Assembly: GCF_018860705.1 (NCBI RefSeq)
Contig: NZ_JAHKQA010000047.1
Coordinates: 262,113 to 296,072, forward strand
Length of the DNA: 33,960 bases
Direction of reading: 5' to 3'
Source of the DNA: Citreicella sp. C3M06
GTDB taxonomy: Bacteria; Pseudomonadota; Alphaproteobacteria; Rhodobacterales; Rhodobacteraceae
Part shown: in pieces, positions 15,273 to 24,786 of the stretch
How positions within the stretch are numbered: the first letter of the stretch is position 1
How the letters are laid out: each line of letters starts with the position of its first letter
Translations under genes and position numbers: made by a program
Notes under the pieces: generated by a model
Told to the model about the DNA's origin: nothing
Databases searched by the model: none
The model's input: the letters and a program-made list of their open reading frames with translations, nothing else

Positions 15273-18200
15273 TCAGAAATTTTTAGAGAGCCTGAAGTCG
15301 ATCCCGACCTGCCTGGTATTCTCGGAGAATTGCCCGGAAACGCCGGCATCCATGACAAAGTTATCCGTCGACAGAATCTTGAGGCCCAGACCCACGTCGA
15401 GACTGAACTCGTCGAACTCGTCACTGATCGAGAAATTGGACGTACCGGCAGGCGATGCGTCGAACTGCATATCGGCATCCGATCCGGCTGCGTCGATCAT
15501 TCTTGTCACGCCAAAGGTCATCGAAGGCCGGAACAGCGTGCCAGCGGTATTGATCCATTCACGCCCGAACTCCACCGCAGGCTGCAAGCTGAAGTAGGTG
15601 CTCGTCGCCCCGTCGATCAGGTAGTTGAAACCCTCTGCGCCGGTTTCGCTGACGGACCCTGTCCGCAGGACATGAACCCCGAGGTCGATGCGCGGTTTGG
15701 CGTACCAGGTCTGTGCTTCGAAAAGATACTCGCTCCGGACCTGACCCGATATCGACCAGATGTCCTGTTCGCCCTTTGCGGTTTCGCCGTTGAACAGATT
15801 GCGCGTGATGTCGAAGGCTCCGTATCCCACGGATAGCGACGCCGCGAGGCTTGCAGGACCGAACTGGCGCTTGGCCACGGCCCCGGCCTGAAGGATATTG
15901 CCTTCGCCCGACATAAGGCTGCCCTTTGACAGCGCCCGGTGGTTGAAAGAGAGCGCGCCGCCAAGCTGCCAATCGTTATCGAGAGCGAACTGGACGCCCC
16001 CACTGATATCGTAGGAGACCTCGTCATACCCAAGGGCCTCGTTGTTGTCGTCTCGCGTGAAGTCCGAGGCCCCAAGATGGACCCAGACGCATTCGCTTTC
16101 CCGCACGAACCGGTAGCTGCCATCCCGCTGCGAACAGCTCATCATCGCATCGCCAAAGCTGAGGCTGGCGCGCAGGGAGCTGGCTTGGGTGTCGGTGTAG
16201 ATCCCACTTCCGAGCGAGGCGATGGCATTGCGGTAGGTTGTGGCATCAGAAATGTTGGCCAGCGTATTGAGCGCCTCGCGCGACACCGCCCCTGCCATGT
16301 ACAATTCCTGCAAGTGCAACGACAGCGACTCGTTGGATCCATGGACCGCCGCTAGCGCCGTGGCCGCGCCGAAATCAAGCTCGTAGTCCAGCGCAACGGC
16401 GTTCGGCGTATCCCAGTTCAGGCTATACCGGCCGATCACCGAAGACTCCACCGAGAGGCCCGAATCCGTCAGCTCACCGGTCGTGGTGAGGAAGGCGTCG
16501 ATCGTCTGCGCGCCGCCCATCGGGTTCTCGCCGACGTCCATGTTGACCTTTACCGATCCTGCAAGATCGGCCGATCCATCGATCTCCAGCAGGTCGGCGC
16601 TGGCGGCAGTGCCGTCTTCCTGCGCGGCGATCACGGTGATGCCCAACTGACCCTCGCCCGTCTGGGTGTAGTCCCCCAGGAACTGGGTGCTGCTCGGGGC
16701 CGCAGTGCTGCCCAGCCCCACGAAACCGGCGTTGGTCATGCTGCCACCCTCGCCAAGGCTTATCTCGGACCCGAACAGGAACGTGGCGTCCTCGGCGTTC
16801 TGAATGGTAATCGCCGCCGCCTGCATGTCATCGCTGCTCTCGCTTCGGACCGATCCTGCGATGATCCCTTGGTTGTCCACCAGCAGGGCCCCGATACCAT
16901 TGGTCCGGATCACGAAATCTTCCGCTCCCGTGCCGATGCCCGCATGGACGATCGTGCCCTTGTTCGTGATGAGATTGTCCTTGCCGTCGAAAATGGCGAT
17001 CGTCTCGGCCCCGTCTTCGGCCGTCTCCACGGTTGCTTCGGAGGCGATGTCGATGGTCACGCGCCCATTGTTTTCCACCGAGAGGCTGGAGCTTTGGGCA
17101 AGGATGGCGCGGCCACCTTCGCCCATCGCCGCGACGTTGCCGTCGACCGTCACCGTGACGTCGCCGCTGGTATCCGTCGCATCGACGGCGTTGGAACCGA
17201 CCACCCCGCCGGAAGCCGATTGCGCAAAGATGCCGTGGGCCTGCTCGCCGGTAACGGTGATCCCGCCGTCGACAGTCACGTTGACATCCCCCGAGCTGCC
17301 CTTGGCGCCATTGCTGCCGGCAAAAGTGGTCGGCCCGCCCTCAAGCGCGCCCGAGATCGAAGAGATACCCCCGGCCCCGGCTGTCGATTGGGCCACGATC
17401 CCATGCGCCGCCTCGCCGGTGGTCCAGATCCAGCCACTGGTGACATTGACAGTGCCACTGTCGCCACCCTCCCCGGCATTCTCCTGAATACCGACCCCGG
17501 CCCCGATGTTCAGATCGAGGAAGTCAAAGGTCAGGGCCTTTTCGATATCGCCCGCCGCGCCGCCGCCGCCGCCAAGCGACTGGGCAAAGATCCCCACGCC
17601 ACCGGAGCCCGTGGTGGCGATGGTGCCGCCATTGACCACATCGACCTGCGCGCCATCGCCGCCGCCGCTGCCAGAATTGCCAAGGGTGAAGATATTGAGC
17701 AAACCGCCCGACCCGGCGCCGCCGTGGCCACCGCCCCCGCCGATGGACTGGGCGAAGACACCGTAAGCGGACTGGCCTTCGGTGAACAGCTGCCCCGTGT
17801 TGGTGATGGACACCGCACCGCCATCGGCCGCTTCGCCGCCCGTTCCGCCAATCGCGATATCGACGCTGGTGCTTTGAAGGAAGCTGGGAACACCGGCCCC
17901 GACACTGTCGTCATCATCATCGCCGGTCATCCAGGTATTCGTTCCCAGATCGCCCTCGCCACCGGTTCCGCCACCGCCGCCGATGGACTGCGCATAGATG
18001 GCGTGTGACAACCGGCCCGACGTGGCAATATCCGCCGAGTTCCCGACCGTCACCACGTCGGAGTCGCTTCCAGCGCCGCCCGACCCGCCGATTTCAAGGC
18101 TCAGCTCGACCTTGACCTTGGTGTCGCCATCGGCCCCGCATTCGTAGATCGCCAACAGCTTGCTCAGCTTGCACAAGTTCCCCAGGTTGACGCTTTGGCT

Positions 18201-21200
18201 CGAGGCGCTGCCGCCATAGCCGCCACCGCCACCGATGGACTGCGCCACGATGCCCGACGCACTTTCGCCGCTGGTCGTGATGTTGCCGCTGTTCTGGACC
18301 GTCACGGCCCGGCCGTATCCGCCAGCCCCGCCATCGCCACCGACATCGATATTCGAGGTCACCGTAACGGTGGACCCCTTGACCAAGCCGGTCAGGTCCA
18401 GATCGAAGTTCGCGGTGTTCCCGGCGATGCCGCCGCCGCCGCCGATCGACTGTGCAATGATCCCGGCAGAGCCGTCCCCGATGGTCGTGATGGTGCCAGC
18501 GTTCGTGACGGCCACGTCATCGGCATCCATGCCGGTTCCGCCATCGCCGCCGACATCGACACCGACAGCGACAGAGCTGGCCTTTTCGATCTCGCCCGAG
18601 ACACTGTAGACCGAGCCGCCAACCCCGCCATTGCCGCCGATGGACTGCGCCACGATACCGGTGGAATTGTAGCTTCGCGTATAGAGGTCGCCGGAGTTGT
18701 CGACCGTAACCGTGCCAGCGACGGCCCCGTCGCCGCCGGGTCCGCCGACATCGACATTGACCTCGCCCCCCGCTTCGGTGCTGAGATTGACATTGCCGGT
18801 AATGACGTTGCCTGCCGCGCCGCCATTGCCCCCCACAGATTGCGCGGTGATCGCCGCCGATCCGTAGTTCAAAGTCTGGATATCGCCGCTGTTGGCTACC
18901 ACGGTATTGCCCGCCGCGCCGCCGGATCCGCCGCCCCCGCCCACGGTGACATTCGCCGCGCCCGAGATTTCCCCGGCCGTCAGGCTGCCTTCGATCGATA
19001 ATCCGCCCTGGCCGCCTGCGCCGCCCTGGCTTTGGGCCAGGATACCCCCGGAATAGGCTCCTAGGGTCAGCACATCCCCTTCCGAGGTGACCGAGACGTC
19101 GCCCGCCGTCCCAGCGTTGCCGCCGTCGCCGCCAAAAGTGACATCAATGGCCCCGACCCCGATGGCGCCGGTGATGGCCCCCTTGGCCGTGCCGCCGCCG
19201 CCGCCGATGCTTTGCGCCGAGATCGCCTCGGAATGGCTGCCCTCGGTGATGATCATGCCGGTGTTGAACAGGGTCACATCCCCCGCCACGCCGCCATCGC
19301 CGCCCGATCCGCCAACGGTGGTGTTGACAGCCCCCACCGACAGCGAGCCGTTCAGGACCGTGCCCGACTTGCCGCCAGAGCCCGCAACGCTCTGGGCGGC
19401 GATACCGGCGCTCTGGTCTCCCGCCGTATGGATGAACGCATTCGAGGAGACATCGACATCGCCTGCCGAGCCGCTGCTGCCGCCCGATCCTCCCACGGTC
19501 GTCTGGATGCTGGCCGTGGTCAGCGCCGTGATCGAATAGGTTTCAGCGCTGCTGCCGCCACCGCCGCCGATGCTCGAGGCAAGGATCCCGTCGGAATTGT
19601 CCCCGGCGGTCACGATCGATCCATCGGCATCGACGCTCACATCCCCGCCATCGCCAGCCGCGCCGCCCTGTCCGCCGACCGTCGTCGAGACCGATCCGGT
19701 GCCGCCGATGGCCGTGATGGTGCCCGCTACCTTCGAGGCGCCGCCACCGCCGCCGATCGACTGCGCCATGATCCCGTTCGAGGCATCGCCCTCGGTCGTC
19801 AGGGTTCCGCTCGATGAGACCGAAACCGCGTCGGCGTGATTGCCCGCGCCGCCAGCGCCGCCGACCGTCGTCGCCACATTGCCCATCGTAACGCCTGTCA
19901 CGCTAAGCGACTGCCCCGAAGTGCCGCCGCCGCCGCCGATGGATTGGGCCGATATGGCATCGGCGATCTGACCCGAGGTCGAGATATTGCCGGATGTATC
20001 CACGTTGACGGTGCTGCCGACGCCGCCGGACCCGCCGCTGCCGCCGACCCCGACGCTGATCGTCATCGGCCCGTTTGCGACTTCGATCGACTGGCCGCCG
20101 GACCCGCCGCCGCCGCCGACGGATTGCGCGGAAATGCCGGTGGAAAGGTTGCCGGAGGTGCTTATGTGGGCCCCGGTCGTGACATCGACCGCCGCGCCGT
20201 CGCCCCCTGCATCGCCGCTGCCGCCAACGGCAATGTTGATATCCCCCACCGTCAGCGCCTGCCCCCCGTCGCCGCCGCCGCCACCGATGCTTTGCGCAAA
20301 GATGCCCCGCGCGCGTTCGCCCGTGGTCTGGATCAGGTAAGCCGCCGCGTTAGGATCAACATCGGCAAAGGTGACCTCGCCGGCATCGCCGCCCGCGCCG
20401 CCCTGACCGCCAACCGCCAGCGAGGCCACGCCATCGGGGGAGGTTGCCCAGGCTCCGTCGCCGCCGCCACCACCAATGCTTTGCGCAAAGACCCCGTCGG
20501 CATCCCGGCCTTCCGTCAGGATGCTGCCACCGGCCAGAACCGAAACCGCATCGCTGTCGCCGCCGCCGCCGCCGGTCCCGCCCACGGCGACGACCCCGCC
20601 GGTGCCGTCGGCGCTGCCACCGCCGCCGCCGATGGATTGGGCGTGCAGCCCGTCCGCCGAGTCACCGTGGGTGATGATCTGGGCCGTTGTCTCGACCTCG
20701 ACGGTGCCACCGTCGCCTCCGCTGCCCGAGGCGCCGCCGATCGAGACAATGCCCCCCGCACCGCCGCCGTCACCGCCGCCGCCGCCGTGGCTGGTCGCGC
20801 TGATGCCACGGCTGCTGTCGCCGAAGGTCTCGATCTGAATGTCGCCCGTGGTCAGTTTGACCGCCGAACCGTCGCCGCCAGAGGATCCGGTGCCGCCAAG
20901 CGCCCCGGCGCCAGAGCTGCTTCCTGCAACGCCGCCACCGCCGCCGATGCTTTGAAGCATGATGGCGTTGGCATCTGTGCCTCGGGTGGTCAGCACGGCG
21001 CCGGAAAGGATAGCGGCCGTCACGATCCCGCCGTCGCCCGCGCTTTGGCTGCCTGCGCCATAGGCAAGGAATCCGCCCGATGCCCCGGCGTTGCCGCTGA
21101 AACCACCGATACTCTGGGCGAGGATCGCGCCCGCGCCGTCCCCGGCGGTGGCGATGCTGCCGCTGAAGGTCAACTGGACATTGCCGCCCGCGCTGCTGCT

Positions 21201-23144
21201 GCCACCGGCCCCGCCGTTCCCGTCGCCGATCACGCCCACGCCGTCGCCGCCATCGCCGCCGGCCCCGCCATAGCTGCGCGCGACGAGGCCCTGCGCCTCG
21301 TCTCCGACGGTCGTGATATCCGCGTCGATGGAGGCGGTAACCGTGGCCGCGTTGCTGCCGGCGCTTCCGCCATCGCCGCCGGTCCCCTTGCCTATGCCGG
21401 TGGATCCGCCACCGCCCGTTCCCCCCTGACCGGCAAGGGATTCCGCGAGGATGCCGTGCTGTGCGCCGCTTCCGGTCGTCGTGATGCTGGTGCGCGATGT
21501 GGTGGTGACCGTCACTGATCCCGCAGCACCGCCGGCCCCTCCCAGACCGCCCTTCACGTCACCGGCAATCGTTGAGGCATCGCCGCCCGCGCCCCCGTCG
21601 CCGCCCTGACTCTGGACAAGCACCGCGGCCGCGGCATCGCCGTCAACCTTGATCTCTCCGCCGATCAAGAGCAGTTCCACGTCCGAGCCGTCACCGCCCG
21701 CACCGCCACGGCCGCCATTGGCCAGCGCGCCGCCGGCGACCCCGTCGCCCCCAGCGCCGCCCTGACCGCCGATCGACCTGACCTCGACCCCGATGGCATC
21801 CGTGCCGCTGGCGCTGATGTCGCTGTCCTGGATTGCGACGTAAACCGTCCCGCCGCTGGCACCTGTTCCACCGCGCCCGCCTGTGGCACCGGTCTTGAGG
21901 TCATCCGTTTCATAGTGGTCCTGGGCGTTCCCGCCCGTACCGCCCGCGCCGCCCTGACTGATGGCCGACACCGCCACGGCCCCATCGCCTGTTGCCAAAG
22001 CCTGCCCGCCATTCAGGGTCAGCGAGGTATATTCCCCAGCCCCCCCGTCGCCACCCCTGCCGCCGGTGACCGTGGTCAGGCCCAGCAAGGAATGGCCACC
22101 GTCCCCGCCATTTCCGCCCTTGGAGTACGCCACGATGGCGTGGGCGTCTTCGCCCGAGGCGGTGACGCTCACGGCATCCACATTGGTCGCAGCAATCCCG
22201 GCACTGCCACCCGCGCCGCCCTGTCCGCCCGTGACCGCCTGCCCCGACTGCGCCGAGGTGCCGCCGCGGCCACCATCGCCCCCGGTCGAATAACTGCCGA
22301 TGCCCAAGGCACTGCGCCCCGAGACATCGACGGGACCGGACCAGACGACAGCCTGCGCGCGTCCGCCCTCGCCGCCCTGCCCTCCGTTGCCAGCCGTGTT
22401 GTCCGCGCCCCCGCTCGACACGTCCCCGCCGTTGCCCCCGGCCCCGGCGCTGGATTGCGCCACCACGCCCTGCGCCAGATCACCGATGACCGAAATGCCT
22501 TGGCTGCGGACCGTGACCTCGGCGGTGCGCCCGGCGCCACCGGTGCCGCCTGTGCCGCCCGACGTGCTGTCCAGAAGCGCCTCTGCCCGTCCGGCAGAGC
22601 CGCCTGCGCCGCCTCTTGACAGGGCAACGACCCCAGCCGCCTGAGGCGAGTTGAGACTGATATAGCCCGAGCGCATGTCGACCGTCACAGAACCGCCGTC
22701 GCCGCCATGCCCGCCATTGTCCGTGCTTCGGAGGGCAGCGGCGCTATCCAGACCGCCCGCCCCGAGGGATCTGGCCGCCACGCCATACCGGAAATTGCCT
22801 TTCTCGCCGTTGATGCCAAAGCTCCCGGCATCGAAGCTGAGACCAAGGTCGAGGCTGTTCACACCGTCAAGTGTTCCCGCCTCGATGCCGCTGCTCCACG
22901 AAAGCAGGACGCCAGCGGGGTTTTGCGGCGTCTCGATATCCCGGTTCATGTCCCTGACGATGAGGGATTCGATTGCCCGGCCATTCGCAAAGGCGTTTTC
23001 GTATTCGACACCCCGCCCGGAATACAGCCCCCCTGTACAACTCGCCGTATCCCCGGATGTGGTGCAATCCGCGCGTGCCCGTCCGGGTTGGAAGGCTCCG
23101 GTTGAAATAACAGCCACCGAAAGCAGAAGTTGGTATCTGCGCAT
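15273..23144 (-). CDS. Giant glycine-rich autotransporter (2,623 aa)
   Basis: The ATG at 23144 is preferred because AAGGAAAGG lies 6 bases upstream; an upstream TTG would add six residues. A signal peptide (RRYQLLLSVAVISTGAFQ) is followed by a small Cys pair (CTTSGDTASC). About 2,000 residues of imperfect repeats then follow, each with a beta-rich segment, an A-x-GI-x-AQSIGGGGG motif and a GG-x-GG turn, as expected of a beta-helical stalk. A second Cys pair interrupts the repeats (NLCKLSKLLAIYECG). The C-terminal 270 or so residues form an outer-membrane barrel (VWVHLGASDFTRDDNNEALG to the end, RLSKNF), with a terminal Phe. The barrel would export the passenger to the cell surface, for adhesion or matrix; the ligand is unknown. 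It is preceded by IS-rich DNA at its 3' side and the hydrolase gene at its 5' side. Confidence 0.9.
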   Translation of the reverse strand: MRRYQLLLSVAVISTGAFQPGRARADCTTSGDTASCTGGLYSGRGVEYENAFANGRAIESLIVRDMNRDIETPQNPAGVLLSWSSGIEAGTLDGVNSLDLGLSFDAGSFGINGEKGNFRYGVAARSLGAGGLDSAAALRSTDNGGHGGDGGSVTVDMRSGYISLNSPQAAGVVALSRGGAGGSAGRAEALLDSTSGGTGGTGGAGRTAEVTVRSQGISVIGDLAQGVVAQSSAGAGGNGGDVSSGGADNTAGNGGQGGEGGRAQAVVWSGPVDVSGRSALGIGSYSTGGDGGRGGTSAQSGQAVTGGQGGAGGSAGIAATNVDAVSVTASGEDAHAIVAYSKGGNGGDGGHSLLGLTTVTGGRGGDGGAGEYTSLTLNGGQALATGDGAVAVSAISQGGAGGTGGNAQDHYETDDLKTGATGGRGGTGASGGTVYVAIQDSDISASGTDAIGVEVRSIGGQGGAGGDGVAGGALANGGRGGAGGDGSDVELLLIGGEIKVDGDAAAAVLVQSQGGDGGAGGDASTIAGDVKGGLGGAGGAAGSVTVTTTSRTSITTTGSGAQHGILAESLAGQGGTGGGGSTGIGKGTGGDGGSAGSNAATVTASIDADITTVGDEAQGLVARSYGGAGGDGGDGVGVIGDGNGGAGGSSSAGGNVQLTFSGSIATAGDGAGAILAQSIGGFSGNAGASGGFLAYGAGSQSAGDGGIVTAAILSGAVLTTRGTDANAIMLQSIGGGGGVAGSSSGAGALGGTGSSGGDGSAVKLTTGDIQIETFGDSSRGISATSHGGGGGDGGGAGGIVSIGGASGSGGDGGTVEVETTAQIITHGDSADGLHAQSIGGGGGSADGTGGVVAVGGTGGGGGDSDAVSVLAGGSILTEGRDADGVFAQSIGGGGGDGAWATSPDGVASLAVGGQGGAGGDAGEVTFADVDPNAAAYLIQTTGERARGIFAQSIGGGGGDGGQALTVGDINIAVGGSGDAGGDGAAVDVTTGAHISTSGNLSTGISAQSVGGGGGSGGQSIEVANGPMTISVGVGGSGGSGGVGSTVNVDTSGNISTSGQIADAISAQSIGGGGGTSGQSLSVTGVTMGNVATTVGGAGGAGNHADAVSVSSSGTLTTEGDASNGIMAQSIGGGGGASKVAGTITAIGGTGSVSTTVGGQGGAAGDGGDVSVDADGSIVTAGDNSDGILASSIGGGGGSSAETYSITALTTASIQTTVGGSGGSSGSAGDVDVSSNAFIHTAGDQSAGIAAQSVAGSGGKSGTVLNGSLSVGAVNTTVGGSGGDGGVAGDVTLFNTGMIITEGSHSEAISAQSIGGGGGTAKGAITGAIGVGAIDVTFGGDGGNAGTAGDVSVTSEGDVLTLGAYSGGILAQSQGGAGGQGGLSIEGSLTAGEISGAANVTVGGGGGSGGAAGNTVVANSGDIQTLNYGSAAITAQSVGGNGGAAGNVITGNVNLSTEAGGEVNVDVGGPGGDGAVAGTVTVDNSGDLYTRSYNSTGIVAQSIGGNGGVGGSVYSVSGEIEKASSVAVGVDVGGDGGTGMDADDVAVTNAGTITTIGDGSAGIIAQSIGGGGGIAGNTANFDLDLTGLVKGSTVTVTSNIDVGGDGGAGGYGRAVTVQNSGNITTSGESASGIVAQSIGGGGGYGGSASSQSVNLGNLCKLSKLLAIYECGADGDTKVKVELSLEIGGSGGAGSDSDVVTVGNSADIATSGRLSHAIYAQSIGGGGGTGGEGDLGTNTWMTGDDDDDSVGAGVPSFLQSTSVDIAIGGTGGEAADGGAVSITNTGQLFTEGQSAYGVFAQSIGGGGGHGGAGSGGLLNIFTLGNSGSGGGDGAQVDVVNGGTIATTGSGGVGIFAQSLGGGGGAAGDIEKALTFDFLDLNIGAGVGIQENAGEGGDSGTVNVTSGWIWTTGEAAHGIVAQSTAGAGGISSISGALEGGPTTFAGSNGAKGSSGDVNVTVDGGITVTGEQAHGIFAQSASGGVVGSNAVDATDTSGDVTVTVDGNVAAMGEGGRAILAQSSSLSVENNGRVTIDIASEATVETAEDGAETIAIFDGKDNLITNKGTIVHAGIGTGAEDFVIRTNGIGALLVDNQGIIAGSVRSESSDDMQAAAITIQNAEDATFLFGSEISLGEGGSMTNAGFVGLGSTAAPSSTQFLGDYTQTGEGQLGITVIAAQEDGTAASADLLEIDGSADLAGSVKVNMDVGENPMGGAQTIDAFLTTTGELTDSGLSVESSVIGRYSLNWDTPNAVALDYELDFGAATALAAVHGSNESLSLHLQELYMAGAVSREALNTLANISDATTYRNAIASLGSGIYTDTQASSLRASLSFGDAMMSCSQRDGSYRFVRESECVWVHLGASDFTRDDNNEALGYDEVSYDISGGVQFALDNDWQLGGALSFNHRALSKGSLMSGEGNILQAGAVAKRQFGPASLAASLSVGYGAFDITRNLFNGETAKGEQDIWSISGQVRSEYLFEAQTWYAKPRIDLGVHVLRTGSVSETGAEGFNYLIDGATSTYFSLQPAVEFGREWINTAGTLFRPSMTFGVTRMIDAAGSDADMQFDASPAGTSNFSISDEFDEFSLDVGLGLKILSTDNFVMDAGVSGQFSENTRQVGIDFRLSKNF

Positions 23145-23259
23145 GTCAAACCTTTCCTTCAATCAATTTATTTCGCTCAACGAAATTGCTTCGCCGCCCC
23201 GAGGACAGGGCGTTGTCCGGCGTTCATCACTGCCGCCGATCCGCTTGCTGATGTTTGGC

Positions 23260-23291
23260 GGGTGCGAGGGCGGGGGGACTCCCCCGCACCC
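23260..23291 (-). terminator. Terminator-like GC hairpin after the serine hydrolase
   Basis: GGGTGCG (23260-23266) pairs with CGCACCC (23285-23291), and the interior adds further G/C pairing. It starts 11 bases past the hydrolase stop and lies before the autotransporter start. There is no T-run, so termination is likely but unproven. Confidence 0.55.
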
Positions 23292-23301
23292 TGTCGTCGC
23301 C

Positions 23302-24546
23302 CTAGTCTGCCGAGGGCTGGACGAATTCGTTCCCGAGTGCTGACGAGAGCGCGATGAAGACCCGCGTCGCCGGCGTCGCGCAGACGGCGTCTTCTGAGTT
23401 GTCGGGCAGAACATCCATGTCGCCGCAATCGCCCGCGGGGATGTCGCTGTTGGCCTGAACCACCACCGTCGTGGCGCTGTTGGCATCGTGGTAGAGCGTC
23501 GTGTTGTAGCCGGGCAACGAGCCGGTATGGCCGATCCAGCCACCGGCGCAGACCAGCCCGATGCCGTAGCCGCCGTTCGCGGGGATCGAGGCCAGCCGCT
23601 CTGCCTGCGCCGCCTCGCTCAGCAAACCCTGCCCGCTGGCCAGCGCCTGCCCGTAGACCAACAGGTCGTCGAGCGTCGAGATCATCTCGCCCGCCGTCCA
23701 GCCCCAGGACGGATTCCAGAACGTCGCCTCCAATGGCGCGTCGGGCGAAACATCGTCGCCCTGCAGGGTAAAGCCACGCGCCAGCGGCTCGGGCAAGTCG
23801 GCCGACCGGCCCGGCCAGACCGTCGCGCCAAGGCCGAGCGGCTCGATGATCTCGGTCCGCAGGGTATCGCCGATGGGCTGCCCGGTGACCTGTTCAATCA
23901 CCATCCCCAGCAGCACGGTGTTGGTATTGGAATAGTCAAACCGCGCGCCCGGTTCGAACAGCGGCGGCTCGGTGGCGATGTAGGACAGCAGATCCTCCGG
24001 CGTGTAGACCCGCCCGGAATCGGCGGCGAAATCGGCCCAGAAGGCATCGGTCAGCGTGTAGTTGGGCAGCCCGCTGGTCATGTTGGCCAGCATGCGCAGG
24101 GAAATGCGCTCGCCGTTCGGGATATCTTCGACATAGGCCGAGATCGGGTCATCCAGCGACAGCGCGCCGCTGTCCGCGAGCTGCATCAGCAAGGTGCCGG
24201 TGAAGGTTTTGGTAAGCGAGCCGATCCGGGTGTGCAGGCCTGTTTGCATTGCCCTCCCCGTTTCGGGATCCGCTATGCCGTAGGCTGCGGTCCACCGGCC
24301 CTCGGGGGTCTGCACGCCCGCGATGATCCCCGGCGCGGCGGCAAACGGCAGGGCCGCGCGCACGGCCGCATCCAATTGCGCAGCCACCGCATCGGGCAGC
24401 GGCGCATCCGGCCCCATCGGGGTCTTCATCAGGGCTGCGGGATCCGGAATGCAGACCCCGGTATCGGCCGCCGCCATGGAGGCACAGGTCAGCACCGCGC
24501 CCCCGAGGGCCGCCGAGAAGAAGGTCGGAAATCGAAAGACGGTCAA
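23302..24546 (-). CDS. Secreted serine beta-lactamase-like hydrolase
   Basis: The 414-aa protein has a signal peptide (FRFPTFFSAALGGAVLTCAS) and the three active-site motifs of the class C beta-lactamase/DD-peptidase/esterase fold: SLTK (catalytic Ser and Lys), YSN and HTG. It most likely cleaves a cell-wall peptide, an ester or an amide in the periplasm or outside the cell; true beta-lactamase activity is not implied. The start is a TTG with AAGAGGAA at about 7 bases; no nearby ATG fits. Two Cys pairs are possible (CAGGW with GDCGDMD and AVCAT). It lies between the cytochrome and the giant autotransporter on the same strand, with gaps of about 240 and 157 bases. Confidence 0.85.
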   Translation of the reverse strand: MTVFRFPTFFSAALGGAVLTCASMAAADTGVCIPDPAALMKTPMGPDAPLPDAVAAQLDAAVRAALPFAAAPGIIAGVQTPEGRWTAAYGIADPETGRAMQTGLHTRIGSLTKTFTGTLLMQLADSGALSLDDPISAYVEDIPNGERISLRMLANMTSGLPNYTLTDAFWADFAADSGRVYTPEDLLSYIATEPPLFEPGARFDYSNTNTVLLGMVIEQVTGQPIGDTLRTEIIEPLGLGATVWPGRSADLPEPLARGFTLQGDDVSPDAPLEATFWNPSWGWTAGEMISTLDDLLVYGQALASGQGLLSEAAQAERLASIPANGGYGIGLVCAGGWIGHTGSLPGYNTTLYHDANSATTVVVQANSDIPAGDCGDMDVLPDNSEDAVCATPATRVFIALSSALGNEFVQPSAD

Positions 24547-24786
24547 TGGAATGTTCCTCTTGTAAGGCTTTAATACGAAAGCCGAATTGACTAGAGCGCC
24601 CGTGACGAAAAGGGATCTGCGGCTATGTAAGCGGCAGGCAGAGCCGCCCTCCAGTGGGTCAACGGTTCAATTCCGGTATAATGACGGGCCTGTAACGCAA
24701 AGGTTGGTGTGGGATATTGCGATTCCAGCAAGATAGCCGGTCTGAATACCCACGGACCGCCCGCTTTGCGTGAGCAAGACAACGGA
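24547..24786. other. Gap between hydrolase and cytochrome genes
   Basis: No gene seen. It is long enough for a promoter of the hydrolase gene, but no clear -35/-10 pair or strong terminator was recognised. Confidence 0.4.

Noticed and set aside
19836-21518. Long plus-strand open frame (560 codons) opposite the giant autotransporter
   Set aside because: It is Ala/Gly/Asp-rich with no start signals or domains, and arises because GC-rich glycine repeats on the minus strand lack stops in the complementary frames.
15273-23144. GC-rich near-repeats that could be a CRISPR or satellite
   Set aside because: They are in frame throughout one coding sequence and vary as protein repeats.
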